DNA of 64,000 bases from Ottowia flava (GTDB lineage Bacteria; Pseudomonadota; Gammaproteobacteria; Burkholderiales; Burkholderiaceae_C), in NCBI RefSeq assembly GCF_042680565.1, contig NZ_JBHUEJ010000034.1, forward strand, positions 7,032-71,031. The letters run 5' to 3'. The translations under genes were made by a program, and so were the position numbers. Positions 16,202 through 23,981 of this stretch are shown piece after piece. Position 1 is the first letter of the stretch, and every line of letters starts with the position of its first letter. Below the pieces are notes generated by a model that saw only the letters and a list, made by a program, of their open reading frames with translations, was not told where the DNA came from and made no database searches.

Positions 16202-17092
16202 TCAGTCCAGGAACGGGCCAAAGCCCTCGGGCGGCTCGAAACGCTTGTTGCGCCACACCACGCGCGTGGGCACGGGCTCGGGCAGGGCGCGCTCTGGCAC
16301 CGAGTGCATGGGATCGCCCGGGTAGCAGAGCACGCGGGTTTCGCTGGTTTCGACGGGCTCGGGCTCGACCAGCGCCGGACGGCGCGCACGTGCGTCCTGC
16401 ATGGCGGCGGCCACGTCGGCGTACTGCATGAGGTGCAGCAGGCTGATGATCTGCGGCGGCGCCAGGTCGATCTCGTGCGCGCGGTATTGCTGCAGCGCGG
16501 TGCGCGGCGGCAGCCAGCGCGCTTCGGTGACCTCGAAATCGTCGATGCGGGTTTCCTGTGCCGCGGGTGCGGCGGCCAGGAAGAAGCGGGTGTCGAAGCG
16601 CTTGTTCATCACCGAAGGGCGGCGCGGGGTGATCCAGCGCGACCACGGCGCGAGCGCGTCGGTGTCCAGCCGCGCCTCGCGCTCGGCCAGCAGGGCGCCG
16701 AACGTCGTGCCCGTGCGCAAGCGCTCGCAGGCCTCGGCGCTGCGGGTGGCGACCTCGGCATCGCCGAGCTGAAGGTAGAGCAGGCCGGATTCCTCGGCCG
16801 CCTCGCGAGCGGCCGCGACGTACAGCCCAGCCGCCTGCGCAGGCGTCAAGCCGGGCTCGCCCAGGCGCGCGTGCAGCTCGGCCGGATCGCGGTCGAGCCG
16901 CGCGAGCAGATCGGGCGCGGTGTCTTCCTTGTCCACCTTGCCGCCCGGAAAGACGTAGGCGCCGCCCAGCACGGCGGAATCGGTATGGCGCCGCATGAGC
17001 AGCACTTCCAGCCCGGCCGCGCCGTCGCGCAGCATGACCACGCTGGCCGCGTCGCGCGGCGGGGTGTCGATGATCTCGTGGTTGAGTTCCAT
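16202..17092 (-). CDS. NUDIX hydrolase, NUDT19-like with a split Nudix box
   Basis: Protein of 296 aa from the ATG 17092 (MELNHEIIDTPPRDAASVV). The Nudix box is interrupted: GGAYVFPGGKVDKED is separated by about 37 residues from AAAREAAEESGLLYL, which carries the catalytic REAxEE. This long insertion is characteristic of the NUDT19/RP2 type, peroxisomal-style enzymes that cleave CoA and acyl-CoA diphosphates. LPPRTALQQYRAHEIDLAPPQ is also typical. Placement next to acyl-CoA ligase and beta-oxidation-like genes fits a role in CoA-ester turnover (inference). Divergent from the SDR gene at 17219. Confidence 0.85.
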   Translation of the reverse strand: MELNHEIIDTPPRDAASVVMLRDGAAGLEVLLMRRHTDSAVLGGAYVFPGGKVDKEDTAPDLLARLDRDPAELHARLGEPGLTPAQAAGLYVAAAREAAEESGLLYLQLGDAEVATRSAEACERLRTGTTFGALLAEREARLDTDALAPWSRWITPRRPSVMNKRFDTRFFLAAAPAAQETRIDDFEVTEARWLPPRTALQQYRAHEIDLAPPQIISLLHLMQYADVAAAMQDARARRPALVEPEPVETSETRVLCYPGDPMHSVPERALPEPVPTRVVWRNKRFEPPEGFGPFLD

Positions 17093-17218
17093 GGCGCCAC
17101 ATTGTGGCGGCAAGCGCGTGGGGCCACTGTCCGGTGGGCAACAGGCGCCGGTTGGCGGCTGAATTACAGTCGCCCCGAACTTTGTCTGACCCACTACTTA
17201 CAACTGGAGAGAAGCAAC

Positions 17219-18130
17219 ATGGACAAGATCGATTTCACCGGCCGCGTGGCCATCGTCACGGGCGCGGGCGGCGGCCTGGGGCGCCTGCACGCGCTGGGCC
17301 TTGCCGCGCGCGGCGCCAAGGTGGTCGTCAACGACCTGGGCGGCGCGGTGGACGGCACCGGCGGTTCGGTCACTGCGGCACAGAAGGTGGTGGACGAGAT
17401 CAAGGCCGCCGGCGGCGAGGCGATCGTCAACGGCGCTTCGGTGACCGACTTCGCGGCCGTGCAGGCCATGGTGCAACAGGCGATCGACGCCTGGGGCCGC
17501 GTGGACATCCTGGTCAACAACGCCGGCATCCTGCGCGACAAGAGCTTCGCCAAGATGGAACTGGACGACTTCCGCCTGGTGGTGGACGTGCACCTGATGG
17601 GCGCGGCCAATTGCACCAAGGCCGTGTGGGCGCACATGGTGGCGCAGAAGTACGGCCGCATCCTGATGACGACGTCGTCCACTGGCCTGTACGGCAACTT
17701 TGGTCAGGCCAACTACGGCGCGGCCAAGATGGCGCTGGTCGGCCTGATGCAGACGCTGAGCATTGAGGGCGCCAAGAACGACATCCGGGTGAACTGCCTG
17801 GCACCCACCGCCGCCACGCGCATGACCGAAGGCCTGCTGCCCCCCGAGGTGATGGAAGCCATCCTTCCTGAAACCGTGGTGCCGACCATGCTGGTCGCCG
17901 TGAGCGAGCAGGCGCCCACGCGCACCATCTTCTGCGCCGGCGCCGGTACCTACGAAGCCGCCCACATCACCCTGACGCAGGGCGTGCACCTGGGCCTGAC
18001 GCCCGACACGCCCGAACGCCTGCTGGCCGCGCTGGGCCAGGTGACCGACAGTCAGGGCGAGACTGTGCCGATGAGCGGCGCCGAGCAGGGCACCAACGAG
18101 GTGCAGAAGGCGCTGGCGGCGCGCCGTTGA
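17219..18130 (+). CDS. SDR oxidoreductase, MFE-2-type 3-hydroxyacyl-CoA dehydrogenase-like
   Basis: Protein of 303 aa, start ATG 17219 behind a GGAGAG ribosome site. Classic short-chain dehydrogenase: TGxxxGxG cofactor site VTGAGGGLGRLHALGLA, NDLGGAVDGTGG, NNAGIL, catalytic Ser in TTSSTGLYGNFGQ, and Tyr/Lys in NYGAAKMAL. The VVNDLGG and DGTGGS stretch after the second strand matches the dehydrogenase domain of peroxisomal multifunctional enzyme 2. The C-terminal ~60 residues extend beyond a core SDR, as in MFE-2-like bacterial proteins. Likely oxidises a 3-hydroxyacyl-CoA, complementing the acyl-CoA genes upstream. Confidence 0.85.
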   Translation: MDKIDFTGRVAIVTGAGGGLGRLHALGLAARGAKVVVNDLGGAVDGTGGSVTAAQKVVDEIKAAGGEAIVNGASVTDFAAVQAMVQQAIDAWGRVDILVNNAGILRDKSFAKMELDDFRLVVDVHLMGAANCTKAVWAHMVAQKYGRILMTTSSTGLYGNFGQANYGAAKMALVGLMQTLSIEGAKNDIRVNCLAPTAATRMTEGLLPPEVMEAILPETVVPTMLVAVSEQAPTRTIFCAGAGTYEAAHITLTQGVHLGLTPDTPERLLAALGQVTDSQGETVPMSGAEQGTNEVQKALAARR

Positions 18131-18248
18131 GCGGCTGCCCTGGCGGCCCATTGGCGACCGCCGGTCGTGCTCCGGATCAAGATGGGCGTGGCTGCACGCG
18201 GCCGTCAAGGCTGTGCTAACTTCGCGCCCTGCAAGACAAGGACACACC

Positions 18249-19811
18249 ATGAACAACCTGAGGGACCGACTGAACGGCGTCGGGCCGGAGCGGTTGCGAG
18301 GCATCCGCCGCGGCATCGAGAAGGAAAGCCTGCGTGCGCGGCCCGATGGGACGCTGGCGCTGACACCGCACCCGGCGGCGCTCGGCTCGCCGCTGACGCA
18401 CCCACGCATCACCACCGATTTCAGCGAATCGCAGATGGAGTTGGTCACCGGCGTTCACCCGACGGTGGACGCCGCGCTGTCCGAGCTGGGCGAGATCCAC
18501 CAGGTCGTCTACCAGGAGATGGCCAACCTGGGCAACGAGATGCTGTGGGTGTCCAGCATGCCCTGCGGCCTGCCGTCGGACGAGAACATTCCGATTGGCG
18601 TGTTCGGCACGTCGAACGTCGGGCGCGCCAAGAGCGTCTACCGCATGGGCCTGTCGCACCGCTACGGGCGGCGCATGCAGACGATTTCGGGCATCCACTA
18701 CAACTGGTCGCTGCCGGGCGTGAGCAGCGACGAGTATTTCGCGCTGATCCGCAACTTCCGCCGCCATGCGTTTCTGCTGCTGGTGCTGTTTGGCGCGTCG
18801 CCCACCGTGTGTTCGTGCTTTGTGGCCGGGCGCCCGCACGAATTGCAGCCGCTGGGCGCGCACAGCATGTACCTGCCGTACGCCACCTCGCTGCGCATGG
18901 GCCGCCTGGGCTACCAGAGCGACGCGCAGTCCTCGCTGGCGGTCAGCTACAACAGCCTGGACGGCTACGGCGCTTCTTTGGAAAAAGCGCTGACCGAGCC
19001 GTACCCGCCGTACGAGAAGGTGGGCATCCAGAACCCCGGTGGCGACTACAACCAGCTCGACACCTCGCTGCTGCAAATCGAGAACGAGTTCTACGGCACC
19101 ATCCGCCCCAAGCGCGTGATTCAGCCGGGCGAGCGCCCGCTGCACGCGCTGCGCGAGCGCGGTGTGGAATACGTCGAAGTGCGCCTGATGGACCTGAACC
19201 CGTTCGAGACCATCGGCATCAACGCCTCGACCGCGCGCTTTCTGGACGTATTCCTGCTGCACTGCCTGCTGACCGAGAGCCCGCCAGACACGCCCGAAGA
19301 GATCGCCGCGCTGGCGCGCAACCAGCACCAGACGGCCGCACGCGGACGCGAGCCCGGGCTGGAACTGGAGCGCGCCGGTCAGAAGGTGAAGCTGACCGAC
19401 TGGGGCCATGAGGTGCTGGCCGCGTGCGAGCCCATCGCCCAGTCGCTCGATGCCGCGTTGGGTGGCACCGGGTACTCTGAAGCCTGGCGGGCGGCCAAAG
19501 CCGCCTTGAACACGCCCGAACAACTGCCCTCTGCCCGCGTGCTGCAGGCGGTGCAGGCCACCGAAGGCCAGAGCTTCAAGGACTTTGTCTGCCAGCAATC
19601 GCAAAACACGCGCGATGCCTTTTTGATGCAGCCGTACCCCGACGCGCTGCGCGAGCGTTACGCGCGCATGGCCGCCGATTCGATCGACGAGCAAAAGCGC
19701 ATTGAGCGCGCCGACACCATGCCTTTCGAGGAGTACCGCCGCCAATACGTGTCGGCCGAGCGCCTGGGCCTGCTCCCCGACGCGGTGATGGTCGGCGCGG
19801 AATCGCCCTGA
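18249..19811 (+). CDS. gshA: Glutamate-cysteine ligase, proteobacterial type (GshA)
   Basis: Cytoplasmic ATP-dependent ligase making gamma-glutamylcysteine, first step of glutathione synthesis. 520 aa, matching the E. coli type 1 family length (518). The start at 18249 gives MNNLRDRLNGVGPERLRGIRR, followed by GIEKESLRARPDG (metal/ATP-binding Glu), TTDFSESQMELVTGVH, LSHRYGRRMQTISGIHYNWS, YNSLDGYGASLEKAL and VEYVEVRLMDLNPFETIGI, all GshA signatures. Stands alone with 118 nt to the SDR upstream; gshB is not in the window. Confidence 0.95.
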   Translation: MNNLRDRLNGVGPERLRGIRRGIEKESLRARPDGTLALTPHPAALGSPLTHPRITTDFSESQMELVTGVHPTVDAALSELGEIHQVVYQEMANLGNEMLWVSSMPCGLPSDENIPIGVFGTSNVGRAKSVYRMGLSHRYGRRMQTISGIHYNWSLPGVSSDEYFALIRNFRRHAFLLLVLFGASPTVCSCFVAGRPHELQPLGAHSMYLPYATSLRMGRLGYQSDAQSSLAVSYNSLDGYGASLEKALTEPYPPYEKVGIQNPGGDYNQLDTSLLQIENEFYGTIRPKRVIQPGERPLHALRERGVEYVEVRLMDLNPFETIGINASTARFLDVFLLHCLLTESPPDTPEEIAALARNQHQTAARGREPGLELERAGQKVKLTDWGHEVLAACEPIAQSLDAALGGTGYSEAWRAAKAALNTPEQLPSARVLQAVQATEGQSFKDFVCQQSQNTRDAFLMQPYPDALRERYARMAADSIDEQKRIERADTMPFEEYRRQYVSAERLGLLPDAVMVGAESP

Positions 19812-19902
19812 GTGCGGGCAGCCCGGGCGCGGCGGAGCCTGTGTTGCCCGGCCCTGAACGCCGAGGGCGGACCGATGGGCGGGCAGGGCGACAAGTGGCT
19901 CC

Positions 19903-19970
19903 GGTTTCAAGCATTTTTGGCCTCCAGCCCTACAACCATCTGCGCGGGAAGCTATTAAAAATGTAGTAGT
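19903..19970 (-). repeat. Dispersed repeat, copy 4 (reverse orientation)
   Basis: Reads CCAGCCCTACAACCATCTGC then GCGGGAAGCTATTAAAAATG on the plus strand. It is one of the best matches to the core. Lies between gshA and the GDSL esterase. Confidence 0.8.
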
Positions 19971-20059
19971 CTGCAGGCTACAACGGCCAGCGCCTGCGCG
20001 CCACGCGCTGCCCAACGCCTTTTCGTTCCCTCCACTCGCGCCGCCCGCCTGACCTGCCC

Positions 20060-20755
20060 ATGTTCGACCCCGCCGCCCATGCACCTGCTGGCCCTTGCGC
20101 CCCGGCCCGCCGCGCCTTCGTGCTGCGCGCGGTCAGCGTGCTGGGCATGGGAGGCACCATCGCGCTCTTGCACGCCTGTGGGCGCAAGAGCCCGCGCGCC
20201 CAGGCCGTGCCGGCGGGCACCACGGTGCTGGCGCTGGGCGATTCGCTGACCTCCGGCGTGGGCGCCACGCCCGACACCGCCTACCCCGCGGTGCTCGCGC
20301 GCCTCACCGGCTGGAACGTGGTCAACGGCGGCTTGTCGGGCGACACCAGCGCGCAGGCGCTGGCGCGGCTGCCGGCGCTGCTGACCGAACACGCGCCCCA
20401 ACTCGTCATCGTCAGCATCGGCGGCAACGACTTTCTGCGCCAACTGCCGGAGGCCGATACGCGCACGAATGTCCACGCCATCTGCCAGCAGGCGCTGGCC
20501 AGCGGCGCGCAGGTGCTGCTGGTCGCCGTGCCGCGTGCGACCGTGGCCGCTGCGCTGGGTCAGATGACCGACCACACGCTGTACGCCGAGGTGGCCAAGG
20601 ACCTGAACGTCCCGCTGCTGCGCGAAGCCTGGGGCGAGGTGCTGGCCCAGCCGGATCTGCGCGCCGACCAGGTCCACGCCAACGCGAAGGGGTACGAACA
20701 ATTCGCTCGCAGCGTGCAGGGCGGGGCGGCGGCGGTGGGGCTGCTGGCGCGCTGA
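20060..20755 (+). CDS. GDSL/SGNH-family arylesterase lipoprotein (TesA-like)
   Basis: Protein of 231 aa with a lipoprotein-type signal ending LLHAC (Cys at about 40), so it is probably anchored in the outer membrane or periplasmic. Four SGNH blocks are visible: LALGDSLTSGVG (nucleophile Ser62), NGGLSGDTSAQALARLP (Gly), VSIGGNDFLR (Asn), and ADQVHANAKGYEQFA (Asp203 and His206). This is the TesA/arylesterase group, which hydrolyses short acyl esters and thioesters. Substrate not predictable. No obvious operon partner. Confidence 0.9.
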   Translation: MFDPAAHAPAGPCAPARRAFVLRAVSVLGMGGTIALLHACGRKSPRAQAVPAGTTVLALGDSLTSGVGATPDTAYPAVLARLTGWNVVNGGLSGDTSAQALARLPALLTEHAPQLVIVSIGGNDFLRQLPEADTRTNVHAICQQALASGAQVLLVAVPRATVAAALGQMTDHTLYAEVAKDLNVPLLREAWGEVLAQPDLRADQVHANAKGYEQFARSVQGGAAAVGLLAR

Positions 20756-20805
20756 GAGCACGCGTTCTGACATGCCTCCGAAGCAGGAATATCCACGACT
20801 ATCGC

Positions 20806-20817
20806 GCCCGAGTGATT
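20806..20817 (+). repeat. 12-bp direct repeat GCCCGAGTGATT, left copy
   Basis: Identical 12-mer occurs at 22306-22317. The two bracket a 1.5-kb island with a broken IS630-like transposase and a gene remnant. Confidence 0.55.
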
Positions 20818-20906
20818 CAGAGCCCGCCCGAGCCTTTGGGGGTGCGCTGCGAGGGCAACTTAATCGCCGTTGTGCGCCTGGAAGCGTTGAGTGGGGGGGT
20901 CATGTG

Positions 20907-21833
20907 CTAGTCCACTGAATCCGAAGAATCGGATGTGATGCGTTGAGTTGGATCAGCATATGCCCACTTCAACGGCTTGGGGTCCTTGTTGTACTGGCGG
21001 ATATAGCGCATGAGCTTCTTGTCCAGGTCTTTGACCGAGGTGAAGACGCCGCGGCTGATGACGTCGCGCTGGATGCGAGCGAACCAGTTCTCCACCTGAT
21101 TCAGCCACGACGAATATGTCGGGGTGTAGTGCATATGGACGCGCTGATGTTTGGCCAGGAACACTTGCACGAGCGGCGTCTTGTGACTGCTGACGTTGTC
21201 GCAGATGACGTGGATCTCGCGGCGCCTGGGTTGACTGGCAAGGATGTCTTCGAGGAAGGTCACGAACTGCTCGCTGGTGTGACGAGTGGCGGATTTGCCC
21301 AGAACCTCGCCGGTGCCGGTGTTGAGTGCGGCGAACAGGCTGAGCGTGCCGTTGCGCTTGTATTCGAAGCCGTGACTCTGGGCGCGTCCGGGCGACAGCG
21401 GCAGCATCCGGTCCTTGCGGTCCAGCGCTTGGATCGCCATCTTCTCATCCACGCAAAACACGGCCGCGTGCGCGGGCGGCTGCAGGTACAGGCCGATCAC
21501 GTCAGCCGCCTTGGTCTCGAAGTCCGGGTCGTTGGAGACCATGTGGGTATCGAGCCGATGGGGCTGAACACCGTGCTTGCGCCAGGTGCGCTGGACGGCC
21601 GAGAACGACACGTCGCCCAGTTCGGCGGCAAGCTTGCGGCTGCTCCAGTGCGTGGAGCCGTCTTTGGGTAGATGCTTGAGCGTTCGGTTGAGCACCCTGG
21701 CCTCGAGCTTGGCCGTCGGCGTCTTGGGCGTGCGGCCGGGGTGCAAGGACACCAAGCCGGCCAGCCCCTACGCTGCAAATGCCGCAGTCCACTTCGAGAC
21801 GAACTGGTCATTGCAGGCAAGCTTGCTTCGAAT
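20907..21833 (-). pseudogene. IS630-family transposase, truncated and with an internal stop
   Basis: The largest intact piece (20907-21755) encodes the DDE domain: FCVDEKMAIQALDRKD (first Asp), HVICDNVSSHKTP (second Asp), HYTPTYSSWLNQVENWFARI (Glu), and a C-terminal WAYADPTQRI. Upstream in the same frame the helix-turn-helix-like segment CNDQFVSKWTAAFAA is followed by an amber TAG at 21768-21770, then GLAGLVSLHPGR. Uninterrupted family members read straight through this GLAG position. The first ~40 residues of a full-length transposase are missing, and the sequence switches near 21833 to an unrelated coding remnant on the other strand. The element therefore looks dead. No terminal inverted repeats were recognised. 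Confidence 0.85.
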
Positions 21834-21834
21834 G

Positions 21835-22326
21835 TCGACTCGGCGTTCGCCATCGCGTACGCGCAAGATCCGAAACGCAGCCAATCGTCGCTGCAAGCCA
21901 TTCCCGACTTCACGCTGGTCAACGCGCTTCAGGGCGTTCGCTACCAGGAAATGCGCCTCATCGACGAGTTCACCGGCGGTGATCAGACGATGGACGAATT
22001 CCAAGTGCTGATGGACGGCAGCGACGTTTGCCTGGGTTCGGTCGGCATCGTGGTGGAGTCGCCGGCCGGCACCAAGTCCATCCTGAAAATGCCGCTGGAC
22101 CACCTGGGGCAGGAGCAGGTCAAGGATTTCACGAACTACGGATTGGGCAGCTACGCCTTCTACGGTGAGCGCGCGTGGACAGTGGAAGGTCTACGCCGCA
22201 GCATCCAACCCGACGCGCTATCCCACCGACGATGGGGTAGGCCCCAGTTGTGCTGCGGCACCGGCTGATGGTGTGTTCGCGCCCCAAGCTACGCTCCGCG
22301 TGCATGCCCGAGTGATTGCGCAATAG
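21835..22326 (+). pseudogene. Remnant of a proprotein-convertase P-domain (P/Homo B) protein, truncated and frameshifted
   Basis: Plus-strand coding sequence with no start, entering directly from the IS630 remnant. It reads ...DSAFAIAYAQDPKRSQS..., then GIVVESPAGTKSILKMPLDH and NYGLGSYAFYGERA. SPxGTxSxL followed by a FYGE motif and GxW is the pattern of the P-domain that ends many secreted subtilisin-like proteases. At about 22176 the frame changes by one base: the continuation GQWKVYAAASNPTRYPTDDG lies in the next frame and runs to TAG at 22324-22326. The gene has thus lost its 5' part to the IS and carries a frameshift. The P-domain call rests on motif resemblance only. Confidence 0.5.
22306..22317 (+). 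repeat. 12-bp direct repeat GCCCGAGTGATT, right copy
   Basis: Identical to 20806-20817. It lies inside the last codons of the P-domain remnant (Ala-Arg-Val-Ile). Confidence 0.55.
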
Positions 22327-22417
22327 TGCCTCGGCAAGACCCAGCCGGGTGCTGCTCTACCGATGCCCTGTTCTGCCACGAGCCCATGGCACAATCGCGC
22401 CGCCGCCTGCGCGCGGC

Positions 22418-22507
22418 ACACGCTGGGGGTGCCCCGCGGGCCCTGGGCCGGCGCGGGCTGAGAGAGTCCCTTCGAACCTGATTGAGGTCATCCTCGCGCA
22501 GGGAAGC
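22418..22507 (+). ncRNA. TPP riboswitch (thi box)
   Basis: Conserved TPP aptamer segments in the right order: CTGGGGGTGCC, a GC-rich P3 arm, GGCTGAGAGAGTCCC, GAACCTGATTGAGGTCAT, and GCGCAGGGAAGC. It ends about 80 nt before the transporter start. Thiamine pyrophosphate binding would switch off the downstream CytX-type transporter gene, by translation or termination control. Confidence 0.93.
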
Positions 22508-22589
22508 CCGCTCATCCGGCCGCGTTCGCCCACCTTGGGCCACGCGGCGCGAGCGATTTCCTTGTGCCGTGCCGCACGGAATCCGCCGC

Positions 22590-23882
22590 ATGAGCCCAAC
22601 CGCTTCTTCCCCTTCCTCTTCCTCTCCTGCCGCTGCCAACGAAGCACTGGCGCCGTTGCCGGCCGACCGGCGCGTGTTCCGCTGGCACGACCACGCGTCG
22701 CTGTGGTTCAGCCTGGGCGTGGGGCTGCTCGTCATGCAGGTCGGCGCCTACCTGATGCCGGCGCTGAGCCCGCGCGAGGCGCTGGCGGCGATCGTCTTTG
22801 GCTCGCTGATCGGCGCGGGGCTGCTGGGCTGGGTCGCCAAGCTGGGTTGCGACAGCGGCCTGGCCAGCGCGGGGCTGATGCACGCGGCCTACGGGCGGCG
22901 CTTCGCCGGCCTGCCGATCATCTTGAACATCGTGCAGCTGGTGGGCTGGGGCACGTTTGAATTGGTGGTGATGCGCGATGCTACCGTCGCCATTGGTCGC
23001 CAGTCGGGCGGCATGGCGGCCAGTTGGTGGCCAGTGGCGGCCACGCTGCTGTGGGGCGGCGTGGTGGCGCTGCTGGTCAGCGGGTCGATGGTGCAGCTGG
23101 TGCGCCGCGTGATCGCGCGCGTTGCGCTGCCGCTGGTGGTGCTGTCGCTGCTGTGGCTGTCCTGGCAATTCCTGGGCATGGCGCAGGCGCAAGGCCTGGC
23201 GCAGCTGTGGGCGCGCCCGGGCGAAGGCGGCATGGGCGTGATGCCCGCGCTGGACCTGGTGATCGCCATGCCGATTTCGTGGCTGCCGCTGGTGGCCGAC
23301 TACGCGCGCCACGGCATGAGTGGCCGCAGCGCGCTGCGTGGGACGTGGCTGGGATACGCGCTGGCCAACATCTGGTGCTATGCGCTGGGCGTGCTGGTGG
23401 CGCTGACCCTGCCCAGCAAAGACCTCGTGACGGCGCTGCTGCTCGCGCAGGGCGGGCTGATCGCGTTGTCGCTGATCCTCGTGGACGAAGTGGACAACGC
23501 CTACGGCGACGCCTATTCCGGCGCCGTGTCGGCCCACAGCCTGCTGCCGCGTTGGAGCGTGCGGCGCTGGGGCTTATTGCTGGCGCTGGGCTGCACCGCG
23601 CTGGCGCTGGTGCTGCCGATGCACAGCCTGGAGCCGTTTCTGCTATTGCTCAGTTCGGTCTTCGTGCCGCTGTTCGGCGTGATCCTGGGCCGCCTGGCGT
23701 TGGGTGTTGACGTGGGCGCCGCGCTGCAGCGCGCGCGCAGCGTGCACGGGGTGCCGGTGGCGCTGTGGCTGGGCGGCATCGCCTTCTACCACCTGCTGCC
23801 CCAGTGGCTGCCGGGCTGGGGCGCGGCGCTGCCGACGCTGGCCGTGTGCTTTGTGCTGGCGCGGTTGACGCGCGGGCGTTGA
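22590..23882 (+). CDS. cytX: Putative hydroxymethylpyrimidine transporter, NCS1 family (CytX)
   Basis: Protein of 430 aa with about 12 hydrophobic segments and the start region of purine-cytosine permeases (WHDHASLWFSLGVGLLVMQVG). Other NCS1 features are IVQLVGWGTFELVVMR, ISWLPLVADYARHG and LVDEVDNAYGDAYSGAVS. The TPP riboswitch in the leader assigns it to thiamine metabolism. This combination is the CytX type, proposed to import the thiamine precursor 4-amino-5-hydroxymethyl-2-methylpyrimidine. The start at 22590 follows the riboswitch; an earlier ATG lies inside the aptamer. No other thi gene is in the window. Confidence 0.85.
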   Translation: MSPTASSPSSSSPAAANEALAPLPADRRVFRWHDHASLWFSLGVGLLVMQVGAYLMPALSPREALAAIVFGSLIGAGLLGWVAKLGCDSGLASAGLMHAAYGRRFAGLPIILNIVQLVGWGTFELVVMRDATVAIGRQSGGMAASWWPVAATLLWGGVVALLVSGSMVQLVRRVIARVALPLVVLSLLWLSWQFLGMAQAQGLAQLWARPGEGGMGVMPALDLVIAMPISWLPLVADYARHGMSGRSALRGTWLGYALANIWCYALGVLVALTLPSKDLVTALLLAQGGLIALSLILVDEVDNAYGDAYSGAVSAHSLLPRWSVRRWGLLLALGCTALALVLPMHSLEPFLLLLSSVFVPLFGVILGRLALGVDVGAALQRARSVHGVPVALWLGGIAFYHLLPQWLPGWGAALPTLAVCFVLARLTRGR

Positions 23883-23898
23883 GCGGGCCGATCAGCGT

Positions 23899-23964
23899 CT
23901 GCTGCAAATTCAGGAGCTGGCCGCGCAAGTGGTTGTAAGGCCAGCTCCGGATTTCATTTGAAAT
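23899..23964 (+). repeat. Dispersed repeat, copy 5
   Basis: Reads GGAGCTGGCCGCGCAAGTGG then TTGTAAGGCCAGCTCCGGAT. GGAGCTGGCC pairs with GGCCAGCTCC, giving a hairpin of 10-bp arms. It fills the gap between the convergent cytX and sbcC genes. Confidence 0.8.
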
Positions 23965-23981
23965 AGGGGATTCGCTGCCGC

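Noticed and set aside
22289..22735. Minus-strand 148-codon frame over the TPP riboswitch
   Set aside because: Runs antisense to a clear riboswitch and the cytX start; no homology features.
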